A stretch of 64,000 nucleotides of DNA, from positions 1-64,000 of the forward strand of contig NZ_JAQGCZ010000004.1 of assembly GCF_027706845.1 (NCBI RefSeq), written 5' to 3'. The first letter of the stretch is position 1. The number at the start of each line of letters is the position of its first letter. The DNA is from Mycolicibacterium sp. BiH015. Lineage in GTDB: Bacteria; Actinomycetota; Actinomycetes; Mycobacteriales; Mycobacteriaceae. A program made the position numbers and the translations under genes. This document shows positions 1 to 8,046 of the stretch, piece by piece. A model generated the notes under the pieces. That model saw nothing but the letters and a program-made list of their open reading frames with translations. It was not told where the DNA came from and searched no databases.

Positions 1-852
1 GACCCACTCGACGCCATCGCCGACCCGGACGTCGACGCCGTCGTGCTCGCCACCCCGGGCGCCGCACACGAGAAGCAACTGCTCGCCTGCCTCGAACACC
101 GCAAGCCGGTGCTGTGTGAGAAGCCACTGACCACCGATGTCGAGACCTCCCTCGACGTGGTGCGCCGCGAGGCCGAACTCGGAATCCGGCTGATCCAGGT
201 CGGATTCATGCGTCGCTTCGACGACGAATACATGGGGCTCAAGGCGCTGATCGATGGCGGTGAACTCGGCAACCCCCTCGTGCTCCACTGTGTGCATCGC
301 AACCCCGCCGTGCCCGACCACTTCGACTCCGTCATGACGGTCCGCGACTCCCTGGTGCACGAGGTCGACGTGACCAGGTTCCTCTTTGACGAAGAGATCG
401 CGTCGATTCAAATCGTGAAGCCCGTAGCGAATTCGCTGGCGCGGCAGAGGATCTCCGACCCGCAGATCGCGATCATGCGCACCGCGAGCGGGCGGCATGT
501 GGATGTCGAGCTGTTCGTCACCACCGGCGTCGCCTATGAAGTGCGCACCGAACTGGTGGCCGAAAAGGGAAGCGCGATGATCGGTCTCGACGTCGGCCTG
601 GTCCGCAAGAGCGCCCCCGGCACCTGGGGCGGAACGATCACGCCGAGCTTCAAGGAACGGTTCGGCCGCGCCTACGACACCGAGATCCAGCGCTGGGTCG
701 ACGCGGTTCGGGCCGGCACAAACGTCGATGGTCCCACCGCGTGGGACGGCTACGCCGCCACCGCCGTCTGCGAAGCCGGCGTGCAGGCGCTGCAATCCGG
801 TCTACCCGTTGCGGTCGCCATGGTTGACCGCAACTCGATCCCAGGAGCCTGA
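1..852 (+). CDS. Gfo/Idh/MocA family NAD(P)-dependent dehydrogenase, N-terminus outside window
   Basis: The frame is open from base 1, so the first part of the Rossmann domain, including the Gly-rich loop, lies upstream of the window. What remains begins in the Rossmann strand [10 protein letters not shown] and shows the family signature CEKPLT, whose Lys belongs to the catalytic EKP motif. The C-terminal half has the alpha/beta layout of GFO_IDH_MocA_C, with residues such as [10 protein letters not shown] near the expected catalytic His region. Members oxidise sugars, inositols or their derivatives with NAD(P). It ends 2 bp before a TIM-barrel isomerase gene, an arrangement common in inositol or sugar catabolic operons. 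An inositol 2-dehydrogenase (IolG-like) is possible, but substrate cannot be read from the sequence. Confidence 0.88.
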   Translation, partial: DPLDAIADPDVDAVVLATPGAAHEKQLLACLEHRKPVLCEKPLTTDVETSLDVVRREAELGIRLIQVGFMRRFDDEYMGLKALIDGGELGNPLVLHCVHRNPAVPDHFDSVMTVRDSLVHEVDVTRFLFDEEIASIQIVKPVANSLARQRISDPQIAIMRTASGRHVDVELFVTTGVAYEVRTELVAEKGSAMIGLDVGLVRKSAPGTWGGTITPSFKERFGRAYDTEIQRWVDAVRAGTNVDGPTAWDGYAATAVCEAGVQALQSGLPVAVAMVDRNSIPGA

Positions 853-854
853 AC

Positions 855-1727
855 ATGAAGATCGCACTCGATCCGACGCCGTTCCATCACGACTACGCAC
901 TGCTCGAATTTCCCTCCCTCGTGGCTGAATTGGGGTACGAGTACCTGCAGCTGACACCACACCGGGACTTCATCCCGTTCTTCAACCATCCGAGGGCAGA
1001 CGACGACTTGGTCGCGAAATTCCGCAAGGCCTGCGCTGATGCCGGGGTGGGAATCGCGTCGGTACTGCCCGTGCTGCGGTGGTCGGGTCCCGACGAAGAC
1101 GCCCGCGAGGCAGCCGTGCGCAACTGGAAGCGCGTCGTACAGATCACCGTCGACCTCGGCGTGAACGTCATCAACACCGAGTTCTCCGGCAGGCCGGAAA
1201 AGGCCGAGGAATCGGAGCGGGCGTTCTTCCGGTCTATGGAAGAGCTTGTGCCCATCTTCGAACGCGAAGGCATCGATGTGCGCATCGATCCGCATCCCGA
1301 TGATTTCGTCGAAGACGGGCTGGAGGCGCTGCGCATCATCCGCGGCGTCAACTCGCCCAATATCGGCATGGTTTATGTCGCCTGCCACAGTTTCCACATG
1401 GGCGGCAACATGAGCGAGATCATGGCCGCCGCCGGGGACAAGCTGCGGCTGGTCCACGTGGCCGACACGATGGACCACCACCGCAGCCACGGCCTGCGTT
1501 ACATCACCAATCCGCCGGGCAATCCGGTCCGGGTACACCAGCACCTCAAAATCGGCGACGGTGATGTGAACTGGGGCGAGTTCTTCGAGGGCCTGGCCAA
1601 GCTGGGCTTCTACGACCGCGAGGACACGGTCATGGTGTCCAGCGTGTTCGCCGAAGACGAAGCTGCTCAGGATGTCTCGCGCTACCAGCTCAAGACCATG
1701 ACGGAGTTCGTCAACAAGTACCGCTAA
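855..1727 (+). CDS. Sugar phosphate isomerase/epimerase family protein (AP endonuclease 2-like TIM barrel)
   Basis: 290 residues starting at ATG just 2 bp after the upstream dehydrogenase stop, so the two are probably translationally coupled. The sequence has the xylose-isomerase-like TIM-barrel layout: metal-ligand candidates are the Glu in NTEFSG (about residue 112), the Asp/His in RIDPHPDDF, a His in ACHSFHMGG and the VHVADTMDHH segment. Proteins of this family isomerise, epimerise or dehydrate keto-sugars and keto-inositols (IolE/IolI/IolH type) using a divalent metal. Together with the dehydrogenase it probably oxidises and then rearranges a polyol or sugar. The exact substrate is unknown. 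Confidence 0.85.
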   Translation: MKIALDPTPFHHDYALLEFPSLVAELGYEYLQLTPHRDFIPFFNHPRADDDLVAKFRKACADAGVGIASVLPVLRWSGPDEDAREAAVRNWKRVVQITVDLGVNVINTEFSGRPEKAEESERAFFRSMEELVPIFEREGIDVRIDPHPDDFVEDGLEALRIIRGVNSPNIGMVYVACHSFHMGGNMSEIMAAAGDKLRLVHVADTMDHHRSHGLRYITNPPGNPVRVHQHLKIGDGDVNWGEFFEGLAKLGFYDREDTVMVSSVFAEDEAAQDVSRYQLKTMTEFVNKYR

Positions 1728-1731
1728 CCGC

Positions 1732-1788
1732 CGAAACTGCATTCCATGCGGTCGCCACTCGAAAATCGTCGCATGGAATGCAGTTTCG
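1732..1788. repeat. 19-bp perfect inverted repeat (hairpin element A) between convergent genes
   Basis: Arms 1732-1750 and 1770-1788 are perfect reverse complements, separated by a 19-nt loop containing CACTCGAAAA. The element lies 4 bp after one stop codon and 6 bp before the stop of the convergent LysR gene, the position of a bidirectional terminator, although no T-tract follows. A second element at 6291-6351 has the same architecture, the same loop core and the same 8-bp stem core, with compensating changes elsewhere in the stem. Confidence 0.85.
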
Positions 1789-1794
1789 CCGAAC

Positions 1795-2670
1795 TCACCG
1801 CGAAGCCCCGGCGAGTGCGTCGATGAACTCGGCGACGAGTGGGTCGGCGTCGGTCCGGAACAGCGCGCTCATCGCGATGGCCAGCGGACTCCGGACGCGC
1901 ACGGTCGTGATCCCGGCCTGTACGGCTGCAGAGCTTCCGGGGACGAGCGCAACACCGAGACCGGCCGCGACCATCGCAAGCTGACTGCTGATGGACTGAG
2001 CGAGATGTTTTGCGCGTGGCGTGAATCCGGCATCGCGGCAGCAGGCGGCAACCTGGTCATGGTAGTCGGGTGTTCCCGAGCGTGGGATCCACACCCACGG
2101 TAGATCGGCGGCCTTCGCCAGATCTGTCCGTACTCCGCGGGGCAGTTCCCAGCCCGCCGGTGCAGCGAGCACGAACGGTTCGCTGGTCAAAGTGACGTGC
2201 CGAAGCCAGGGCCGCGCCGGACCGTGGCGCACGACGGCGATGTCGATCTCGCGCCGCTGCAACAGTTCAGAGCCCAGGTGGGTGTCGACCTCGCGCACGG
2301 TGACGTCGACGCTCGGGTGCGATCGGGCGTAGGAGCTCAGTGCCCGCGGCAGAACGTGCGTGAAAGCTGTTGTCACAGCACCGATGCGCAATTCGCCGAG
2401 CTGCCCTTCGGCGGCCAGTCGCGCCGCGGACTCGGCGTCCTCTGCCGCAGCGACCACCCGTCGGCAGCGGTCGAGAAACACGGTTCCTGCCGACGTCAGC
2501 ACCACGTGCCGTGTCGTGCGGTTGAGCAGGAGCACGCCGAGTCGCTTCTCGATCGCCTTGACCGCCGCGGACAGCGGCGGTTGCGACATCTGTAACCGCT
2601 CTGCGGCCCGCCCGAAGTTGAGTTCCTCGGCCACCGCGATGAAATACCGCGCTTCTCGCACCTCGAGCAT
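1795..2670 (-). CDS. LysR-family transcriptional regulator
   Basis: 291 residues from the ATG at 2670, which begins MLEVREARYFIAVAEELNFG, the usual LysR N-terminus; upstream extension in the same frame runs into the divergent gene and is not credible. The winged HTH occupies residues 1-60 (AAERLQMSQPPLSAAVKAIE), followed by a LysR substrate-binding domain of two Rossmann-like lobes. It is divergent from an MFS transporter 74 bp away, so the usual inference is that it controls that transporter and itself in response to a small ligand. Ligand unknown. Its 3' end faces hairpin element A. Confidence 0.92.
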   Translation of the reverse strand: MLEVREARYFIAVAEELNFGRAAERLQMSQPPLSAAVKAIEKRLGVLLLNRTTRHVVLTSAGTVFLDRCRRVVAAAEDAESAARLAAEGQLGELRIGAVTTAFTHVLPRALSSYARSHPSVDVTVREVDTHLGSELLQRREIDIAVVRHGPARPWLRHVTLTSEPFVLAAPAGWELPRGVRTDLAKAADLPWVWIPRSGTPDYHDQVAACCRDAGFTPRAKHLAQSISSQLAMVAAGLGVALVPGSSAAVQAGITTVRVRSPLAIAMSALFRTDADPLVAEFIDALAGASR

Positions 2671-2744
2671 TGATATGTGCGTCCTATAACTGATAGACGG
2701 AATCAGACCTTCACACGATAAATGATGTCCGGTGCAATGGACGG
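2671..2744. promoter_or_regulatory. Divergent LysR/MFS promoter region with a short dyad
   Basis: The 74 bp between the two divergent starts are noticeably AT-richer than their surroundings. A small dyad, CTAT-N5-ATAG at 2684-2696, lies near the LysR start and could be part of a LysR-type operator. The dyad is short and could be chance; only its location supports it. Confidence 0.35.
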
Positions 2745-3923
2745 GTGCCTGTGAGTCCCGGATCCGCACCGATGACGGCCGAGCGTCGTCTCGTCGTGAC
2801 GCTGTGGTGCGCCGGTCTGGCTGCGTTCGCCTCGATGTACGCACCGCAGGGACTGCTACCGCAGATCGCCCGTGACGTGAAGGTGGACGCTTCGCAAGCA
2901 GCGCTGCTGATTTCGGCCGCGACGCTGGGTCTGGCCCTGTCAGTGCTTCCATGGTCCTGGGTGTCGGACCGGATCGGTCTGCGGACGGCGATGCGGGCGG
3001 CCGCGGGGTCAGCGGCGGTGTGTGCGGTCGTGGTGCCGTTTCTGCCGACCTTCGAGGCGATGCTTGCGGGCAGGCTGATGCACGGCGTCGCGCTGGGCGG
3101 TGTTCCGGCATTGGCGATGACGCTCACCCATGACATCGCAACACCGTCGCGGGCCGCGACCGTCGCGGGCAGCTACGTTGCCGCGACATCGGTCGGCGGG
3201 TTGAGTGGACGGCTGCTCGCCGTCCCGGTGGCCGAGCATTTCGGTTGGCGTACTGCTCTTCTCGTCCTGGGCGTGGCGGTGGCGGTGATGATGGTCGGGA
3301 TGATCGGGCTCATCCCCGCCCCCGCCCCCGCCGCCGGTAAGCGGGCCGGCGGTGCACTCCAGACGGTCCTGGGGCACCTCCGTGACCGGGCGGTGTGGCC
3401 GATCCTGCTTGTCGGCATGCTGCTGTCCGGCGCGGTGATGACGGTGTTCAACTACCTGCCGTTCCGGCTGGCCGCCGCACCGTACGGACTTGAGCCCGCG
3501 GTCATCTCGCTGGTCTTCCTGACCTATCTGGGTGGGACCGTCGGATCCCGGGCCACGGGATGGCTCGGCGGGCGCTTCGGTGCGCCCGTTGTTCTGGGCG
3601 CCGCGGGCGCGCTCGTCGTGGTCGGTGCCGTCGTCACTGTGGCGGGCCGGTTGGCGGTGATCGTCGCCGGAGTGGCGTTGCTCACGATCGGCTTCTTCGT
3701 CGGGCACGCTGTCGCATCCAGCATGGTGGCCGCCCGGGTCGTGATCGGGCGCTCCCAGGCCACCGCGCTCTACACGATCGCGTACTACTCCGGATCGAGC
3801 ATCTTCGGCTGGGCGGGTGGCATTGCGTGGTCCGACGGTCAGTGGTTTGCGGTCGCGACCCTTGTGGCGGCGCTCGGAGTTGCCGCCACCGTGTGTACGA
3901 CTGTCAGCCCGTCTCGGCCCTAA
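2745..3923 (+). CDS. Major facilitator superfamily transporter
   Basis: About 392 residues with 12 predicted hydrophobic segments. The cytoplasmic loop after TM2 holds the MFS motif A variant WVSDRIGLRTAM. The arrangement resembles arabinose or drug exporters of the DHA/YdhP type. The start is uncertain: GTG at 2745, GTG at 2751 and ATG at 2772 are all possible, and none has a clear Shine-Dalgarno. It is divergent from a LysR regulator and its 3' end overlaps a TetR-type gene, so it may answer to two regulators. Likely role is proton-coupled export of a small molecule; substrate not readable. Confidence 0.88.
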   Translation: MPVSPGSAPMTAERRLVVTLWCAGLAAFASMYAPQGLLPQIARDVKVDASQAALLISAATLGLALSVLPWSWVSDRIGLRTAMRAAAGSAAVCAVVVPFLPTFEAMLAGRLMHGVALGGVPALAMTLTHDIATPSRAATVAGSYVAATSVGGLSGRLLAVPVAEHFGWRTALLVLGVAVAVMMVGMIGLIPAPAPAAGKRAGGALQTVLGHLRDRAVWPILLVGMLLSGAVMTVFNYLPFRLAAAPYGLEPAVISLVFLTYLGGTVGSRATGWLGGRFGAPVVLGAAGALVVVGAVVTVAGRLAVIVAGVALLTIGFFVGHAVASSMVAARVVIGRSQATALYTIAYYSGSSIFGWAGGIAWSDGQWFAVATLVAALGVAATVCTTVSPSRP

Positions 3924-4578
3924 GATCGCATCCGTTGAGATTCGCCGTAAACATCACAATTCCGCAGAGCGGCGTCGCCGGCTGTGCGACGCCGCGATTT
4001 CGCTGTTGGCCGAGGAGGGGCCGCGGGGTCTGAGCCACCTCAAGGTGGATCGTCGCGCGCAGGTTCCCGACGGCACGACGTCGTTCTACTACCGGACCAG
4101 GGCGGCTCTGTTGCACGGGGTCGCCGACCAACTCGTCCGCTACGACGCCGAGGCATTCACCGAGGCCTTCAAGGATGCGCCGAACAGCGGCGGGGACGAG
4201 ATCGCCGGCGTGCTGGCCGGTCAGATCCTGTCCATCCGCGAGGAGCCGCAGCTGTCGCGCACACGAGCCCGCCTCGAGCTGACGATGCTCGCCAAAGGCG
4301 ATCCCGAGATCGCCGCGGGATTTCGGGAGATGGCGGAGAGCTTCCGAGCCGTCGTCGACCGCCTCGTCATCGCCACGCAGTCCGGAAGCGGACCGCTCGA
4401 CCGTGCGCTGCTCGACGAACAGGCATCGGTGGTCCTGTCGTATCTGGGCGGGCTGATCTTTTCCTTCGCCAACGGCTCTCCCGAGCCGATGACGAGGAAC
4501 GACATCAAGCGCCAGATCCGCGCGGTCATCGTCGGCGTCGCGATCGAAAACGGGACGGAGCGCGGCTCCGGCCGGTAG
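3880..4578 (+). CDS. TetR-family transcriptional regulator, start codon uncertain
   Basis: The TetR HTH is clear from ERRRRLCDAAISLLAEEG through LSHLKVDRRAQVP to TSFYYRTRAALLHG, followed by a helical ligand domain. No ATG or GTG exists in frame between the end of the MFS gene and the HTH. The nearest conventional starts are TTG at 3880 and GTG at 3817, both inside the MFS gene; an ATC or ATT start near 3926-3940 cannot be excluded. It is therefore either translationally coupled to the transporter with a 44-nt overlap or uses a rare start. It probably regulates the adjacent exporter. Confidence 0.8.
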   Translation: MPPPCVRLSARLGPKIASVEIRRKHHNSAERRRRLCDAAISLLAEEGPRGLSHLKVDRRAQVPDGTTSFYYRTRAALLHGVADQLVRYDAEAFTEAFKDAPNSGGDEIAGVLAGQILSIREEPQLSRTRARLELTMLAKGDPEIAAGFREMAESFRAVVDRLVIATQSGSGPLDRALLDEQASVVLSYLGGLIFSFANGSPEPMTRNDIKRQIRAVIVGVAIENGTERGSGR

Positions 4579-4608
4579 GGGAGCGCCCACAAGAATCCAG
4601 CCGCCCAG

Positions 4609-4627
4609 TAAGGTTCGCCTAACTAAG
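4609..4627. promoter_or_regulatory. Candidate IdeR/DtxR iron box upstream of the diflavin reductase
   Basis: The 19 bp match 13 of 19 positions of the palindromic mycobacterial iron-box consensus as I remember it (TTAGGTTAGGCTAACCTAA), including AGGTT on the left and CTAAC on the right. A -10-like TACTTA lies at 4632-4637, so bound repressor would cover the -35 to spacer region. Inference: expression of the reductase rises under iron limitation. Confidence 0.6.
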
Positions 4628-4669
4628 GGTGTACTTACTTTGCGTTGTCGAGAAAGGGGCGGCCTCAGC

Positions 4670-6280
4670 GTGCCGGACAATTCCGCGTTCTCTCCAGTTC
4701 TGGGATTCGCCACCGAGACCGGCAATTCTGCGATGGTGGCCAAGAAGTTCGCACAGGCGGCCAGGGGCGCGGGGATCGATGTCGAACCGCAGTACCTCAA
4801 CGACCTCACCCTGGAGTCCCTCGCTGCGGCCACGCATTTCGTCGTCATCACGGCAACGTACGGAGACGGGGAGCTGCCCTACGACGCGGAAGTGTTCTGG
4901 GAAGAGCTCAGCGGCGACGGCGCAGGCCGCCTCGACCATCTGTCCTTCGCCGTCTGCGGCCTCGGGGACAGCTTCTACCCGTTCTTCAACAACGCCGCCA
5001 AACTCGTCGACGCCCGTCTCGCCGAACTCGGTGCCACGCGGCTGATCGACCGGGTCGACTGCGACCTCGACTTCGAGGAACCCTCCGAAGCCTGGACCGC
5101 CGCCGTCGTCGAGATCCTGGGTGAGCTGGCCGCTGCGCCACCACGCTCGGAAGTCGAGAACATCGGTCCCTTTCAGCAGGATTCGCCGTGGACCCGGCGC
5201 AACCCGTTCCCTGCCGGGTTGGTGGTGAACCGGTCGCTCACCGCAGCGGGCTCCGGCAAGTCGGTGCGCCACTACGAGATCGACCTCGGAGACAGCGGCA
5301 TCACCTACCGGGCAGGTGACTCGGTGGGCGTGCATCCGGTCAACGACCCCGCGCTCGTCGAGGCGGTGCTGGCGTACTTCGGTGTGAGCGCCGAACATGT
5401 TGTCGCAGAACGTGAACAGCCGCTCGGTCTGCTGCTGACCGAGGACCTCGAGCTCCGTATCCCCACCGGCGCGTTGCAGGCGGTGGTCGCAGAACGCACC
5501 CGCGACCGAGAAGCGGCCACGATCCTGCGCGGTGAAGACTCTGCTGCGCTGACGAACTGGCTCTACGGGCGCGACGTGCTCGACCTGCTCCGCCTGGCCG
5601 ATCTCGGCGTCGACGAAGTTCTTCCCACCCTGCGTCCCCTACAGCACCGCGACTACTCCATCGCGTCGAGCCCGCTGGTCCATCCGGGACAGATCCACCT
5701 GACCGTGGCCACCGTCGAGTACTCGTCACGCGGCCGGGCGCATCGAGGCGTCGCCTCCGGGTTTCTCGCCGACCGCACCGACACCGTGCGAATTCATATG
5801 GCGCCCAACGACAGTTTTCGTCTGCCCGCGCCTGACGCGCCGATCGTCATGGTCGGACCTGGCACCGGCATCGCACCGTTCCGGGCGTTCCTGCAGGAGC
5901 GCCAGGCCACCGGCGCGACGGGGAAGTCGTGGCTGTTCTTCGGAGACCGGCACCGCGCCACCGACTTCTTGTACGGCGACGAACTGACCGCCTTCCACGA
6001 ATCCGGTGTGCTGACACGGTTGGATTGCGCATTCTCCCGCGACCAGGCCGCCAAAGACTATGTGCAGCACCACATGCTGGCCCATGCCGCCGAGCTGTAC
6101 CGCTGGCTGCAAGACGGTGCCTATTTCTACCTCTGCGGCGACGCCGACCGCATGGCCAAGGACGTCCACCGCGCGCTGCACGACGTCGTCGCCACCGCGG
6201 GCGGTCTGGATGCGGACGGCGCGCACGCTTACGTCAACGACCTCATCACCACGCACCGCTACCTGCGCGACGTCTACTGA
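4670..6280 (+). CDS. Diflavin reductase (CysJ-like: FMN, FAD and NADPH domains)
   Basis: About 536 residues from GTG 4670 (VPDNSAFSPV), preceded by AAAGGGG; an upstream TTG at 4640 is also in frame. Domains in order: flavodoxin with FMN loop ATETGNSAM and TYGDGELP (about 10-150), FAD-binding domain with RDYSIASS (about 200-345), and NADPH domain with GPGTGIAPFRAFL and FFGDRH, ending in YLRDVY as in CysJ and cytochrome P450 reductases. It passes electrons from NADPH via FAD and FMN to a partner. No sulfite reductase haemoprotein gene is adjacent. The upstream iron box suggests a partner or substrate tied to iron stress, such as ferric siderophore reduction or Fe-S repair; that is inference. 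Confidence 0.88.
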   Translation: MPDNSAFSPVLGFATETGNSAMVAKKFAQAARGAGIDVEPQYLNDLTLESLAAATHFVVITATYGDGELPYDAEVFWEELSGDGAGRLDHLSFAVCGLGDSFYPFFNNAAKLVDARLAELGATRLIDRVDCDLDFEEPSEAWTAAVVEILGELAAAPPRSEVENIGPFQQDSPWTRRNPFPAGLVVNRSLTAAGSGKSVRHYEIDLGDSGITYRAGDSVGVHPVNDPALVEAVLAYFGVSAEHVVAEREQPLGLLLTEDLELRIPTGALQAVVAERTRDREAATILRGEDSAALTNWLYGRDVLDLLRLADLGVDEVLPTLRPLQHRDYSIASSPLVHPGQIHLTVATVEYSSRGRAHRGVASGFLADRTDTVRIHMAPNDSFRLPAPDAPIVMVGPGTGIAPFRAFLQERQATGATGKSWLFFGDRHRATDFLYGDELTAFHESGVLTRLDCAFSRDQAAKDYVQHHMLAHAAELYRWLQDGAYFYLCGDADRMAKDVHRALHDVVATAGGLDADGAHAYVNDLITTHRYLRDVY

Positions 6281-6290
6281 GCCTCCTTCG

Positions 6291-6351
6291 GCCGGAATTG
6301 CATTCCCGCAGGCGCTCACTCGAAAAACTTCTGCTGGAATGCAATTCCGGC
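6291..6351. repeat. Inverted repeat (hairpin element B), relative of the element at 1732
   Basis: Arms 6291-6306 and 6336-6351 pair over 16 bp, with a further GCAG/CTGC pairing inside (6308-6311 with 6331-6334). The apical region contains CACTCGAAAA, identical to element A, and the inner segment between the conserved TGCATTCC and GGAATGCA blocks is 29 nt in both. The element lies 10 bp after one stop and 8 bp before the stop of the convergent permease gene. Candidate bidirectional terminator or small palindromic mobile repeat. Confidence 0.85.
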
Positions 6352-6359
6352 GACGAACG

Positions 6360-7769
6360 TCAGCCGATCAGGGATTCCAGTGGCGTGCGTGCGAAGTACA
6401 CGGCGAAGCCCGCGGCGACGATCCACAGCAGCGGGCTGACCTCTCGGGCCTTGCCTGCCGCCGTGCGCATCACCACCCACGCGATGAATCCGACGCCGAT
6501 GCCGTTGGCGATCGAGTAGCTGAACGGCATCACCGCCACGGTCAGCACGACCGGCAGCGCGACCGAGAACTCCGACAGGTCGATGTGACGCAGGTGCGAG
6601 ACCATCATCGCGCCGACGACGACCAACGCCGCGGCCGCCACTTCCGTCGGGACGATCGAGGCCAGCGGCGCGATGAACATCGCAGCGAGGAACAGCACGC
6701 CCGTAACGACATTCGCCAGACCGGTACGCGCGCCCTCCTCGATTCCCGCGCCGGACTCGATGAAGACCGTGTTGGACGACGACGATGTGGCGCCGCCGAC
6801 CACCGCGCCTGCGCCTTCGACGACGAGTGCGGACCGCAGCCTCGGGAAGGTGCCTTTCTCGTCGGCCAGCCCGGCCTCGCGCGACAGACCCGTCATCGTC
6901 CCCATCGCGTCGAAAAAGTTCGCGAACACCAACGTGAAGATCAGCATCACCGCGGCGAGCACACCGATGCGGCTGAAGCTGTTGAGGCTGAACTCGCCGA
7001 CGAGCGACAGATCGGGCAGCGAGAACGGCGATCCGGACAATGCAGGCACGGACAGGCTCCACCCGCCGGGCTTGTCGACCGCGGACCCGAGATGCCAGAT
7101 CGCCTCGACGACTACCGCGACGACCGTGCCGGTCACCAGGCCGATCAGGATGCCGCCCCGCACTTTTCGGGCTACCAGGATTCCGGTGAGCAGGAGCGTG
7201 AACACGAAGACCACCGTCGGGATGGTGCTGATCGAGCCGAGCCCGCCTGCGCCGAGACCGACCGGCGGCGACGGCACACCCGTGGAGGAGATGAAGCCCG
7301 CGTCCACCAGGCCGATGAATAGGATGAACAACCCGATCCCGGCGGTGATCGCGAGCTTGAGCTGCATCGGCACCGCGTCGAAGACGAGGCGGCGCAGGCC
7401 CGTCACGGCGAGCAGCACGATGATGAGGCCGTTGATGACCACCAGGCCCATCGCCTCGGCCCACGTGAGGGACCCGACCACGGTGGTGGCGAGGAACGAG
7501 TTGATACCGAGGCCGGCCGCGAGGGCGAAGGGCAGACGCGCGACCAGTCCGAACAGGATGGTCATCACGCCGGCGGCCAGGGACGTCGTCGCCGACACCT
7601 GCGCGAAGTCCAGCTTGGCGCCGCTGACGTCGGCCGAGCCCGACAGGATGATCGGGTTCAGCACGATGATGTAGGCCATGGCGATGAACGTGACCACGCC
7701 GCCGCGTATCTCGGTGCCCAGCGTCGACTGGCGGGCCGTGATTTCGAAGAAACGGTCCACTGGGTTCAC
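6360..7769 (-). CDS. AzgA-type purine (adenine/guanine/hypoxanthine) permease, NCS2 superfamily
   Basis: 469 residues from GTG 7769, with AGGA seven bases upstream; a longer in-frame start at 7814 would add 15 residues lacking membrane character. The N-terminus VNPVDRFFEITARQSTLGTE and the following RGGVVTFIAMAYIIVLNP are typical of the AzgA/PbuG group, and about 12-13 hydrophobic segments are present with AGLGINSFLA in TM3. Such permeases import purine bases with protons. The gene begins 7 bp after the small secreted protein gene and may be the last gene of the FadE operon. It converges with the diflavin reductase across hairpin element B. Confidence 0.88.
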   Translation of the reverse strand: MNPVDRFFEITARQSTLGTEIRGGVVTFIAMAYIIVLNPIILSGSADVSGAKLDFAQVSATTSLAAGVMTILFGLVARLPFALAAGLGINSFLATTVVGSLTWAEAMGLVVINGLIIVLLAVTGLRRLVFDAVPMQLKLAITAGIGLFILFIGLVDAGFISSTGVPSPPVGLGAGGLGSISTIPTVVFVFTLLLTGILVARKVRGGILIGLVTGTVVAVVVEAIWHLGSAVDKPGGWSLSVPALSGSPFSLPDLSLVGEFSLNSFSRIGVLAAVMLIFTLVFANFFDAMGTMTGLSREAGLADEKGTFPRLRSALVVEGAGAVVGGATSSSSNTVFIESGAGIEEGARTGLANVVTGVLFLAAMFIAPLASIVPTEVAAAALVVVGAMMVSHLRHIDLSEFSVALPVVLTVAVMPFSYSIANGIGVGFIAWVVMRTAAGKAREVSPLLWIVAAGFAVYFARTPLESLIG

Positions 7770-7776
7770 GGAGGTC

Positions 7777-8034
7777 CTAGTACTGCGATGTGGGAGCGGG
7801 AGGCGGCGGCGCAACCGGCATGCACAGGCCGGTCTGGGTGTCGAGCAACTTGCCGGGCAGGCAGAACGGCGTGCATCCGTAGATGACTCCGGTCTGGCCC
7901 GGCGGGCACTGCGCGTTCGAGGTGGCCGGCGTGGTGACCGCGCTCGCGGCCAGCGGTGCGGCGCCGGCGGCGACGGCGATCACGGCCGCGCCGACATACC
8001 GTCGAACAGCGCGTGACCTCAGTTCTCGCAACAT
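7777..8034 (-). CDS. Small secreted protein with four cysteines, uncharacterised
   Basis: 85 residues from ATG 8034. A basic N-region (MLRELRSRAVRRY) is followed by an Ala-rich hydrophobic core ending near ASA, a plausible Sec signal peptide. The mature part of about 50 residues has Cys in CPPGQTG, GCTPFC and GLCMP, consistent with two disulfides, and a Pro-rich tail ending TSQY. It lies 12 bp downstream of a FadE gene and 7 bp upstream of the permease start, all on one strand. I do not recognise a named family; a periplasmic or wall-associated role is inference. Confidence 0.75.
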   Translation of the reverse strand: MLRELRSRAVRRYVGAAVIAVAAGAAPLAASAVTTPATSNAQCPPGQTGVIYGCTPFCLPGKLLDTQTGLCMPVAPPPPAPTSQY

Positions 8035-8046
8035 GTGCTTCCCCTC

